Of a DNA stretch of 64,000 nucleotides, positions 24,501 to 34,739 are shown in pieces. The translations under genes and the position numbers were made by a program. Under the pieces are notes generated by a model. That model did no database searches. It was not told where the DNA came from and was given only the letters and a program-made list of their open reading frames with translations. Position 1 is the first letter of the stretch; every line of letters begins with the position of its first letter. Source of the stretch: Cymbomonas tetramitiformis (taxonomy: Eukaryota > Chlorophyta > Pyramimonadophyceae > Pyramimonadales > Pyramimonadaceae); the NCBI GenBank assembly GCA_001247695.2, contig LGRX02033544.1:1-64000 (forward strand). The letters are read 5' to 3'.

Positions 24501-25065
24501 CGCTTGTCGTTTTTGACCTGAAACGCGAACGACTGCAGCGCTAGAAGTCGAGAAAGGTGTAGAGGATTGAACGAGGGACATTGGGACTTCTACGGCTTGT
24601 ACACTTTCCTCCACTGAAATGTTTTTGTCGGAAATATCACGAAGCTCTAGAACCTCCACGATCTCAGGGGACACTTCCCTCGGCTGCGTGGGCTGAGACG
24701 GAGGCTCACGGGGGGCTTCATTCTTGCTTGATGCCTTAGATTTAACGGCGTTCAATACTATTTCTTTAAGCTGCAAGTAGTCTTCTTCAGAAATAATCTC
24801 GTCGACAAAATCCTGTTTCAGGTCACGCAGCTACGCACGGCTCTCTGGGTCCATGTCGGAAAATTTTAAGAAAGTCGCTGGGCTGAGGTGAGTGTCCACG
24901 TCTTGAGTGAAGAAATAAGCTGGCTGGTTGAAAATGAGCGATCTACTATTCTTCGAGTTCTCTTATGACGCTGACGCTGGCGGGGGGGGAGGGGGGGGTA
25001 CCCAACTCGATGAGTACGGCTGGCTGGCCCAAAATCCCTGTTTTCTTAAATATGGGCGATTACTG
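21585..25065. mobile_element. Pogo-like (Tc1/mariner) transposon P1, 3.48 kb
   Basis: The ends are CAGTAATC at the left and GATTACTG at the right, each flanked by TA (21583-21584 and 25066-25067), the duplication of Tc1/mariner-type elements. Just inside both ends are a G/C-run next to GGTACCCAACTCGATGAGTA and several TTAAGAAA/TTTCTTAA motifs that probably serve as subterminal binding sites. It encodes a minus-strand transposase with CENP-B-type HTH and DDE domains. The element at 57,745-58,635 is an internally deleted relative with the same ends and the same N-terminal coding sequence. Confidence 0.92.
22095..24854 (-). pseudogene. Pogo-like transposase with zinc finger and Tudor-like tail, disrupted
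   Basis: On the minus strand, ATG (24854) starts a charged N-terminus. A C2H2/C2HC-type finger follows (Cys-x2-Cys-x12-His-x4-Cys, about 24,330-24,400). Across an intron comes a CENP-B/Tc5-type helix-turn-helix (Phe-x-Ala-Ser-x-Asn-Trp, about 23,420-23,960). A DDE_1-type domain (about 22,780-23,310) has Asp in Asn-Val-Asp-Gln, Asp in Phe-Ala-Asp-Lys, and Asp in Gln-Pro-Val-Asp, the DDD form of pogo elements. The C-terminal 55 residues (Gly-Trp-His-Leu-Met-Phe-Lys-Trp to Tyr-Glu-Asp-Gly-Asp) look like a Tudor/SH3-type chromatin-binding fold. Two lesions are visible: TAG at codon 8 (24833-24831), where the relative at 57,964 has CAG, and a frame slip after Gln-Pro-Val-Asp-Gln-Gly (about 22,780). 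It is probably inactive in this copy. Confidence 0.8.
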
Positions 25066-26127
25066 TACTCCACAGGATCACGCGCTCGAAAGTGACAACA
25101 ATGGGCATTTATTCGTTCTTAATTCCATGCAATTGTGGTTGGTGGGGGCGTGTCCGGCAAGGACACGCGATGCATCCGTGTGTATCCGTCACTGGGGGTG
25201 ATTCGCACGAGGGAGCGATGGGCAACGCATCGGTGTCCGTACCCGTGGCCGGAGGTGCCTGGCAACAAAGGAGCGCACAGGGCAGCATGCCGGTCAGTCG
25301 GTGTGCGCATCCGTCACTGGCTGGGGGTGATTCGCATGAGGGAGCGATGGGCAACGCGTCGGTATCGCCCGCACCCGTGACTGGAGGTGTATGACAAGGG
25401 AGCGCACTGGCACATGGCACCCACGGGGGGGTCGAAATGACCATCTAGGGTAATTGGGTATTATACGCAGCATTCTCCAATGTATGTCATGTATACGCTA
25501 ATATCAATATTACCTATATCGATGTTGCCGAAAACGATGGTGCCATCCATTTTGGCTGATTCGAATGCATCGTTGGTGTGCATCACACGCAAAATTCGGG
25601 TGTAGGAGTTGAACAATAGGGTTTGGGCGTGTTGGCACCCTGAACGTGTTAGGTGCATGCTGATCGATTATATATACGAGTGCCAACGTTATTATATATG
25701 TATATTAAGAAGCTCTAGGTATGCCAATAAGTCCAAGGAGTGTTGAATCTCAAATTGGACCACCGGTTATGTGATTCGCGAATATACGATAAAGCGCGAA
25801 TATAATGCTAGTGATGATAACAATATGAATAAAGCAACCTATTCAAGCCTACTTTTGCAACAAGTGTGCATATGACGCAACTAGTAACTATGTTTTTTGT
25901 GCCCTTAAACAGGAGGCAGCTTGCTACAACTGGGGATCGACGATCCCAAACATTTTCAGCCTTACAGTGAACAGCATGGGCAACGCGTCGGTGCCTACGG
26001 TGGGGGAATTTGGGGGAGCGAGTCGTGCTGGGCAGCGCGCTGCAGGCTATTCGTTCATCATCCTCCGCCGCTTTCTTGTATCTGTGGCCCTCAAGTCCCC
26101 CCTCACACCTCCAAGATGTCTTGACAT
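25066..26127. other. Intergenic with a 130-bp tandem duplication
   Basis: Between about 25,180 and 25,410 a unit of about 130 bp containing GGGGTGATTCGCA(C/T)GAGGG occurs twice with a few substitutions. The remainder is AT-rich and has no recognisable gene. Confidence 0.55.
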
Positions 26128-26400
26128 GGAAGGAGGCTTCCGTGGTAGGCCGGCCCGGGGCCGTTTGAAGTCAATCCGGGCCGGTTGCGGGCCGCTAGAT
26201 TGCTGGATGCCGGTCGTCTATAAGGGGTCCCAATTATGAAAATTTCTGTGAAATTTTTGCGATTTTTATGATATTGCCATACTTAATATCGAACTTTTGC
26301 GCTTGCGATGGGCGAATTGAAGATGGGCCGGATTGGCCGAAAGCGGGCCAGTAAAAAAACCAAATGCGGGCCGTTTCGAAAAAAAGAAAAGCCTTCTTCC
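26128..26400 (-). repeat. GGCCCG-rich repeat family, copy 2 (reverse orientation)
   Basis: Same module as 20,114-20,381 in the opposite direction. It is closed by GGAAGGAGGCTT (26128-26139) and its near-perfect reverse complement AAGCCTTCTTCC (26389-26400; one mismatch in 12). These flanks are again specific to this locus. Confidence 0.78.
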
Positions 26401-26496
26401 CTGTGTCTTGGTTGCAGCAAACTCAAGAGCAAACGGTCAACCGCCCTTACACTTGTCGACGATATCAGAAACCGCCTTCTTTACTTCCTCTACAAC

Positions 26497-27548
26497 TGGC
26501 TACTGCCCCGCGGTACTTGTCGCAGTATTGTTTTCGAAAACAGTACTGTGGCAAGTACTGACGCGGCGGAAATTTTTTCGATGCCCTCTTGTTCGATACC
26601 GATGATATCCATCATATAGTATCATTCTTGGTACCCGAACTGAGTTATCTTATGCCCCATTGGTCGACAGACCACGTGTTGTCTTCCCAATGTATGCGGA
26701 TTGTCACATGGGTAGCGTTTTTTTGCCGTTCCGAGATTTCCATTTTTGCTCAAAAGTCTTCAAGTCTTTGATATTTCTTTTCACAAGCGTATTTCGAACT
26801 TGGTGAGCCATCCAGTGGCTTAGATTGAAGACATACATCACAATGATACATGGATGGCTGTGTGGACCGCTAAGCACGGCCCCGTTTTCTGCGCGATGCA
26901 TGATTTGCACCAACGGGCGCTGAACTCTGGATTTTTTAAGTATGGGACGAAATGACCAAAATTTCAGCTGTGCGTGGCCCACATCATGCGGTCTATGCGA
27001 CATGTTACCAATAGTAAGCATAGTGGTGGATGGATATGACTTCAAACTATATCTAGGAATTTTGGCGGGATTTTCCAGCCATTAGGGTGCGTGCAATTTA
27101 ATATTTTGTCCAAATTTTGGACGCAAAATGAGGGAAATTTCGATATCGTCCAGACTTCCATTCCCCCGTGGACTGTATGTGAGACTTAAACATGTATTCT
27201 ATGGAATTGTGCATGTTGGGCACTTAGAATCCATCCCATTGGTGAACCCTAGCACGCTATTCGTCACGGGGAGTCCAACTATCATGCGCGAGAAGCCCCC
27301 AAAATTTCACTACTTGTCACAGTACTGTGCGCGAATTAATTAATTTTCAGGCTGCGCACCCCTTGAAAGCATGCCGCATACGAGCATGCCTAAATCCATT
27401 TCTACCTACGATATGATCGAAAACAAGTCAGCAGGGTCCAAAATGATTTTTCTAAGCTATCAATTGACCCATCTAGCCTTATAAGATGGCCACTATATTG
27501 ACTCGACTTTAGTACTTGTGACAGTACTGTTCCTTGGGTCAGTAGCCA
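26497..27548. mobile_element. Candidate inverted-repeat element, 1.05 kb
   Basis: TGGCTACTGCCC at the left is matched by the reverse complement of GGGTCAGTAGCCA at the right, with CAAC present on both outer flanks (possible 4-bp duplication). GTACTTG and AGTACTGT-type palindromes lie inside both ends (about 26,510-26,560 and 27,315-27,530). No transposase is present. The short inverted repeat makes this only a candidate. Confidence 0.4.
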
Positions 27549-27720
27549 CAACGAGCTCGTTGCTGCCCATTTCCGATCACCAACTTGTACTCTTGCTTCC
27601 CTTTCAAGACGGGATGCTTCCTTTGCTTGAGATCGAGCTACATCCCGAGCCGTCGCACGAGTGAGAATGGCTTAAGTATGTGTCACAACTATAATGGAAT
27701 TTTTCTATGATGTAATGTAA

Positions 27721-28390
27721 TCGCTGTGGAATCGCAGGAATTTAAAAAATACAACTTTTTCTCATTTTCCCAAAAAAATATTTTTTCAGGGTGAAATCGC
27801 CGAAAAACCGTTGTTTTTAGCTTGATTTGGTGTTCTACTCCATTACGCGGGTGAGGAGTGCAGCGATTCGTGGAATTGATGGGTTTCCGATGTCCGGTAA
27901 TTAATCCTGATGGTCACCGCAATTTGAAATTTTGGAAAAAAACATTTTTTTGGCTCAAATCGGCCGAAAATCGCGGTTTTTTGCCTGTTTCGGCCTGTCG
28001 CGGGCCTGTTTTGGCGTTCTACGCCACTCGGCGCGTGTGGAGTGCACATATTCGTGGAAATGAGGGTTTTCACATATCACCTAAGCACTCCTGATGGGAA
28101 TCGCAATTTGAAATTTTGGAAAAAAAAATTTGGGCCCAAATTTCAACAGAAATCGATTTTTTTGCCTGTTTCGGCCTGTCGCGGGCCTGTTTTGGCGTTC
28201 TACGCCACTCGGCGCGTGTGGAGTGCACATATTCGTGGAAATGAGGGTTTTCACATATCACCTAAGCACTCCTGATGGGAATCGCAATTTGAAATTTTGG
28301 GGAAAAATTTTTTTGGCCCAAATTTCAACAGAAATCGATTTTTTTGCCTGTTTCGGCCAGTTGCGGGCCTGTTTTGGCGTTCTATATGTA
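27721..28390 (+). repeat. Left terminal inverted repeat with about 180-bp tandem units
   Basis: The outer section begins TCGCTGTGGAATCGCAGGAA. Three tandem units follow, each carrying CGGGCCTGTTTTGGCGTTCT, GTGGAGTGCACATATTCGTG, GGGTTTTCACATATCACC and GGGAATCGCAATTTGAAATT. The units are more alike to one another at the inner end, as expected of an array homogenised by unequal exchange. Confidence 0.88.
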
Positions 28391-28793
28391 CGTATATTAT
28401 ATACTCATGCGTGCGAAGTGTGCATATTCGTGGTCTCCAGGCCTGTTTCAGTTGGAAATTTGTAATTGCATACGAGTTGCCATCACGAGGAACACAAGCC
28501 TGTCATTATCAAAACATGAATGTAATTTGTTATTTGGATAACAATTTGCTGGAGCACAATGGAAGCGTGCTTTGGCCCATAACCTAACACTTTTCAGGAA
28601 ACATTTGCATTTCTTTTGCTCTTCACATCTCATTGCCAATAGGCACACTGCATAGCATTTCAATAAAAATAGCTTTCTTTTTACATGTTTTTAAGTGTGT
28701 GAGAGAAAATCTCTTTTTGGAATATCTTCTCTAGGCTGATTCACAGCTTCACATGCTTTTTAGGCTGATGCACAGGCTCCAATTTAACCAGAT

Positions 28794-30594
28794 CTAGGGG
28801 CGGCCCATGCCAGGGCCATAAAACGGGTCCCATGATTGCCGCGGCTGTGAGGACCACTCAGGCGGAAGCTGCCTTGACAAGGCTGCATTCAGCCTCATCG
28901 CCTGCCGTAAAGGCATCGTGACCTGCTGCTCAGGGTACTGCTGCTGCACCGCCAACGCATAACCTGGCATGGCATCATGGGCCGCACGGCCGTGGGGTGC
29001 CCGATAGGTCTGCGCATACGGGGTCTGCGCAGCATACGGGTCCAGTCCCAGCATCATGGGCGGGTACTGGGGGAGGGCGGGGAGGGCGCGCCCGTGATGT
29101 TGGGGAGGTACGGCATCCGAGTTATAATAAACCCCACCATACACCCACTCATATGGCATCTCCGGCGGAGCAGTCTCACCAGGGGAGCTGGGCGCGTGGA
29201 AGAGCGCGGGTCTTGACGGTGCTGCTGCGGACGGTGCTGTTGCGGTGGCAGCTGCAGGCGGTGCATCTGTGGTGGCAGCTGCAGGCGGTGCTGCTGCGGT
29301 GGCCGCTGCAGGCGATGCTGCTGCCGTGGCCGCCGCCTGCGGTGCTGCTGCCGTGGCCGCCGCTTGCGGTGCTGCTGCCGTGGCAGCTGCCGTCGCACCT
29401 ACCTCCGGCCCTGGGGAGGCAGCCGACGCAATCCCTGCCTGGGCCAAGGCGGCTGCCCCCTGCGCCAACTGCATCTTCAAGGCCTGGATCCTCACCTGAG
29501 CCGCCAACTCGGCAATCTCCGCCTGACGGGCCTTCGACGCCAACACCGGAGGTTCAGCTGAGCTCGGTGTCACCTCCCTTCGCCCCTCCCAACCTTCCGA
29601 CTGTGGCCTGGCCAAGTCCGTCGTCAAGCTCCCCGTCGCCGCGCGCTCCCTGTTAAACAGCTCCGCGGCGTCTGCACTGTGATGATGCGGCCGGCTGTCA
29701 ATGGGCGTGTTGCGGCCCACTGAATCGCTGAAGAGGTTCAGGGGATCGAGCACTCCCCCAGGGGAGTGCTCGAAAGGCCCTGAAGGAGTACCCACCTGCG
29801 TACCCAGCTCCTCCAAACCCCGCGGGGCTCGCGCAGACAACGGCCCTCCTGGTATGCTTGCTCCTGCCTGCTCCGTGTCCGTGTCCGACAATTCGTCCGG
29901 CTCCGACTGTGCAGCACGAGGGCCATGAACTGGACAAGGGCTCCTGCGTTTCCTGTCGGAGCCACCCTCCACTGCTGCCGCCGCTGCCTGCTGCGAGCGC
30001 GTTCGTCTCAAAGACTGCAGTGGGGCACAAACCTCAGGCACTCTCTGAGTGGAGCCGAACGCGGCGAGAGTCTCGGAGATGTTCCCCTCAGCGCCTGTTC
30101 TCCGCGCCTTCGTGCTGGTGCCGCGCTCCGGTCCTTTAACCCCAGTGCCCGCGGGGCTACCTCCCCGTCCACGCTTCTTACTCCCCCGAGGAATTGCCAG
30201 TGCCTTCCGCATCCCTGACAGGGTTTCCGCCCTGTCCTTCTTCGCCTTCTCCCTCTCCGCTGCAGCCTTTTCCTTCTTCGCCTTCTCCCTCTCCGCTGCT
30301 GCAGCCTTCTCCTTCTTCTCCTTCTCCTTCTTCTCCGCTTCTGCTGCTGCTGCTGCTGCTGCTGCAGTCACCGGCGGCTTCAACTCGCCGGTCAACGTCT
30401 CCGCATGCCCCTTCCCATATGCCTGCAGACTTTTCATCACCCGAATCACCCCCTCCTCCACCAGACCGTGCTTAAAGGAATTGTATGCCTCATCAAAAAA
30501 GCCTCCTTCCGCGTTCATGTTGTCGTACAGTAGTGCTGCACCTCCCATTCCCTGGCTTGTGTTAGCAAACTTAGCTTGCTGTTCAACGCCGTAG
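28794..30594 (-). CDS. Low-complexity Ala/Lys/Glu-rich protein, possibly the C-terminal part of the upstream gene
   Basis: From ATG at 30548 there are 584 codons; the frame stays open upstream to at least 30594. The first 60 residues are non-repetitive (Asn-Met-Asn-Ala-Glu-Gly-Gly-Phe-Phe-Asp-Glu). Next come an Ala run, a Lys/Glu/Ala coiled-coil-like stretch (about residues 65-110), basic and Ser/Pro-rich linkers, and an Ala-Ala-Ala-Thr/Pro repeat (about residues 385-450). The last 120 residues are Pro/Tyr/Gln-rich. No catalytic domain is seen. Because it overlaps the end of the dioxygenase-like frame by 34 bases in another frame, and a third frame change would join them, it may originally have been the same polypeptide. 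Part of the giant element. Confidence 0.5.
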
Positions 30595-32845
30595 CGCGGA
30601 ACAGCACCCTCCTCCGCGGAATCTTACTCCCCACTGGATCCGCCACAAGCCACGGCCCATATACCCAGCATACCGTCCCTTGTTTTGCACCTTCCCTTGG
30701 CTTCACGATGGGGCCACCAATCCAGACCACATCCTTGTGCTGTTCGTGGTACACAACCCTCCCAAAAGCCACCGTATCCCTCAGAAGCTCCCGCAACGCC
30801 AGGCACGCATCATACTCCTGTGGCTCCCCAAGCACCACACTCCTCCCCATATCCTCGTCAAGCTCATTGATCGCGTTCGCGAAGTCGGTCTCCCGCTCCA
30901 GGGCAGTCATTGCCTGGGAAGGCTCCGAGGTAGTGGCTCGCTCAATTCCTTGCGAGTCATAATGCTTTCTTCTGCAAGGGTCATGCCCAACCACAAACTC
31001 CCAGGGCGACCCAGTTATAGTGGCGGATCCAGAGACTGGAAAAGTGGTGTTTTCCGGAAAGAGGTCTTCCACCGCTGCAATGTAGGTGTGCGCCGACGCA
31101 CGAAAAGTTCCACAGTGCATCTCCACCGCGTTGTGGATTAGCCTGCCGTCGAAGATCACCACGCTCTTTGCCGGCAGGAAGCAGGTCACCGGCCGAAGGC
31201 TGTCCAGGGTGGCCCCATCCCCCAACTTATGCGACTGGGGGTACACCGTAAATAAAGGGGTACATGTCCGTCAGGACTAGCATGACGGACAGCGCACCAT
31301 AGTCCCGATGCTTCTCCTGAACCAACGCCTGCGGGTAGGTGAGCAGGGCGGTTCGCGCCATGTCACCTTTCGGCACCTCCAGCTTCCCGAACTTGTCCCC
31401 CACCGCAGCTATGACGTCCTCAGCCACCTGTTCAAACCGTTTGTAAAACGGCGTGCCCTCCACCAGGTTCCCGATCCACCTCTTCCCGTCCTTCAGGGTG
31501 TCCAGCTCCCCATTGGCCTTCTTCTTGAACGCCCTGAAGTTGTTTCTGAACACGGAGCTCGGGGCCAAATCCTTCTGGAACTCTGCAACCAGAGCCTTAG
31601 CCGATATCGTGTCCTGCAAATGACCGACACAATACCCACCCTCTGCAAGCCTGTGCCTCCAGTGCTCGTCCAGCAGCACGCCTTTTGTAAAGTGAGGCTG
31701 CTCCTCCGCATTCTTTGCCCCCTCCGCAGCAGGCACCTTAGGAACAGGCGTCTCTCCAGCATCTTTGCCCTCCTCTGTATCTGGCACCTCCCCAGCGGAC
31801 TGATGCTTTGAAACTGGGGCCTCCACAGCAGGCACGTCCACGGCAGCAGGCGTCTCTGCAGCAGCCGTGCCCTGCTCTGCAACTGACTGATCCTCAGCAG
31901 ACTTGTGCTGAGGATCAGGGGCCTCCACAGCAGGCATGTCCTGTGAAACCGGGGCCTTCACAGCAGGCACGTCGACGACAGCAGGCGTCTCTACAGCAGC
32001 CGACCAGCCGTGCCCTGCTCTGTTCCTGGCACCTCCAGAGGGGCCGCCGCGGCAGCTGTGCCCTGCTCTGCATCTGCCTCATTTTCCACCTCAGGGCCAG
32101 GATCCGCTGCGTCGGCATCGCCTGCCTCCTTCTTAGAAATTAGCGACAACTTATGCTTCTCCACCAGCCCGCCTCCTGGTTCTACGCGAACTACTGCTGC
32201 GAACGTGGGCGCCTCCTGTAACTGAGCTTCGTCCATGTTTCCAGCAGCCTGCTGCTGCGCTGCCATTCCCTCAGCCTTCTCCGCGCTGGCAGCAGCAGCA
32301 CCAGTATCCGCAGCAGCCTGCCCATCATCAGGGTTCGGCGAGGCCGTGCACGCCCATTTGACAGGAGGCTGTCCAACGCAGAGATGGCGCCCGCATGTAT
32401 CCGGATTGCGGTGTCCGGATTTTCGGCAGTTCTTGTGGAACCCGCGCTGGCAGGTCGCGCAGGTAACAAGCACTGGGAAGTGATTCTCCGAACCCATTCC
32501 GCAAAAGAGGCAGAACACGCGGGCCAGGATCCCGCAGCGCCCGCATTCCCTTGGAAACCGCTTTTCCCCTGACGGTGTGAGCTGGCGCGACGCGCACCCA
32601 ACGTGGAAGGTGTCGGAGCACATGTCGCAGGTCGCCAACGCCAGTCTCGTTCGATCCAACGAGTCGTCGGGATGGGGGCACCCTTGCACATTGCAGGCGG
32701 GTACTCCTTCACTCTCGGCGACACCTTCCACCACTTTCCGATCTGACTTAGGATGTTTGCGCCTTAAACCAGCTGGCACGGCTGCCCCAACCGCTGCTGC
32801 ATAGGTGATTTTATTCTGCTTCATTATTAGAATATTAGCTCCCAA
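30515..32845 (-). pseudogene. PHD-finger / 2-oxoglutarate-Fe(II) dioxygenase-like protein, split by frameshifts
   Basis: Three consecutive minus-strand frames read as one protein. Frame 1 (32845-31991, 284 aa) has a C4HC3 PHD finger (Cys51, Cys56, Cys73, Cys76, His81, Cys84, Cys101, Cys104) and a second Cys/His cluster (Cys112, 115, 129, 132, His137, Cys140, 151, 156). Frame 2 (31970-31227) starts inside a Val-Pro-Ala-Val-Glu-Ala-Pro repeat that continues the end of frame 1, then has the His-Arg-Asp iron motif (His221, Asp223 of this frame). Frame 3 (31246-30515) continues with Tyr-Pro-Gln-Ser-His-Lys, the distal iron His38 (Leu-Ile-His-Asn-Ala) and a 2-oxoglutarate-type Arg49. Frame breaks lie near 32,000 and 31,250. 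The dioxygenase fold is inferred from the HxD...H...R order. Whether it resembles TET/JBP, AlkB or prolyl-hydroxylase types I cannot say. Histone-tail binding plus oxidation of DNA or protein would be the family-based guess. Confidence 0.65.
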
Positions 32846-33239
32846 TTTATACCAAAGTAACCGTCAATGCCTTCGTCCTCGATCCAAACGTCAATTGCGC
32901 AACGAAAACACGCGAAGAAAGTGCTATGGTCGCAGATAGCGTACAGTTCGCAGGTTGGCGTTACCGTTACAAGCACTCGAGCTCTCAGTGAGCAGGTATC
33001 GCACTTTTGGTCCGACATGCTTACGGTTTTTAGGGGTCTCGTTCAGTTGTAAGATGTCGGGGGAGGGCTCTGATATACATTATCGCCCTCCCGATCATCC
33101 CATCTTTTGATCGTGTGGGCGAACCGACATGCCGATTCGAGCTTCCTGTGAGCAGGTATCGGACTTTTGGCCTGACATGCTTACGGTGTCGTGACGGAAT
33201 TTCAATTAAATTATCTGATATGCATTATCGCCCTCCCGA

Positions 33240-33560
33240 TCAGCCCATCACCTAATCGTGGGTGCGATACACGCGCCACGTGAAATATGACATGTCCGGG
33301 TGATAAATCATTACACGATCGAATCTTGAATCGAAATTTATGAATCGCCCGCAGGATCGACGAATTGGTTGATCGTGGGTGCGATACACACGCCACGTGA
33401 AATATGACATGTCCGGGTGATAAATCATTACACGATCGATTCTTGAATCGAAATTTATGAATCGCCCGCACGATCGACGCAGCAGTTGATCGTGGGTGCG
33501 ATACACACGCTACGTCAAATTTGACATGTCCGGGTGATAAATCAAGAAATGGCGAATCGC
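33240..33560. repeat. About 117-bp tandem repeat, 3 copies
   Basis: Units contain GATCGTGGGTGCGATACACA, CACGTGAAATATGACATGTC and CGGGTGATAAATCA. A fourth degenerate unit may lie near 33,580 and a relative near 33,110. The array lies between the start of the PHD gene and the CACTA insertion, in the shared upstream region of the giant element. Confidence 0.8.
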
Positions 33561-33817
33561 CCCCACGATCGAACAGTCATTCTATCCTGGGGGCGATACT
33601 TACGCTACGGATATTTTTCGTGAAAGGACTATTCATATTCCTGATGCATGTGGGAGTCCGTTCATTAAAAGTTCAGACATGCAAATATGTTTATTGAAGG
33701 CGTGCTTTCGCCCGTAGACTCCTTACATGTTTGCCGCTTATGAGTGGCGTTTTTCGAAAAGGGATGCCTCCTCCTTCTTACCTTGTGGATGTATTGCCAT
33801 CACACTAGGAAGGATTT

Positions 33818-34130
33818 GTGTTAAAAACTGTTAATGATGTGTTAAAAAATGTTAATCGAGTGTTAAATAGTGTTAATGTGGGAACTGGGTGTTAATCAAG
33901 TGTTAATACGCGAAAATTTTCATAATGGGCTATATTATAGGCGGAAAAGTGTTAATGAGGTGTGAAGAGAGTGTTAACCGTTGGCGAGGGAGTGTTAATG
34001 GGACAGTTCAGGAGTGTTAACGGAAGGCTGCATCTGTTAATCGCGGTATAATCACGCTGCTGGGAATTATATTGGAGCCAGAACACACGCCTGTTTCGCC
34101 GATACATTTGAAAAGTGTTAATACCCAGCT
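33818..34130. repeat. Left subterminal GTGTTAA motif array of the CACTA element
   Basis: About fifteen copies of (G/C)TGTTAA, mostly in one orientation, spaced 10-30 bp apart. CACTA elements carry such arrays as binding sites for their accessory protein; that role is assumed here from the family. Confidence 0.8.
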
Positions 34131-34739
34131 CAGCCACCGTGATGTGGGTGTCCTGGCGAGATAATCATTTCAAAATGCAGTCGCCACTGACAACGCCCAT
34201 GCCCATCGACGATCGACAGGATCATCTACGGTATATACAGGTGCATCCGCGAACACCAAACGCATGAAGACCTTATTAAGACCCATCTAGCCACGTACGT
34301 AGGATGGAACGATAGTTGGACGTAGGTAGCTAGCGAAATCATTTCTGAGCTGACGTTCTGCCCGAGCAGACCAGCATATATAATATATTTGTTACAAGAG
34401 AAACCCGAGTCTGTAAAATTTGTAAGGTGCTAAATCGTTGCACGGTCGCTGTTATATTTTTATCCACACGTTTATAGACTGCAAACCAAAGGGTGGGGTT
34501 GCGTGGTGTTCGTTCATAACAGATGGATGACCAGTGGAGCGCAAACTTGGCGACTGTTGGAAAGCAACCGCGAACTGCTAATAACGCGGTAAGTGCAGAT
34601 TGTGGAACAGAATGTTCGTTTATTTTAAGTGTGAGTAAACTGATGCGGGCGATGTTCAGGCTCCCGGTGGCGCACATCGGGGCGCGGGGTTAGTTGGGCC
34701 CGCTAAGGTAAACGCCGGCACCGGAGCATTTGTGCATTT

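Noticed and set aside
22074..24530. Plus-strand frames opposite the transposase
   Set aside because: The minus strand carries recognisable HTH, DDE and zinc-finger motifs; the plus-strand frames are shadows.
29245..30475. Plus-strand Ala-, Leu- and Ser-rich frames
   Set aside because: They are opposite-strand readings of the Ala-rich repeat in the minus-strand protein at 28,794-30,594.
33252..33506. Short repeated minus-strand frame (Tyr-Arg-Thr-His-Asp)
   Set aside because: It is a translation of the 117-bp tandem repeat.
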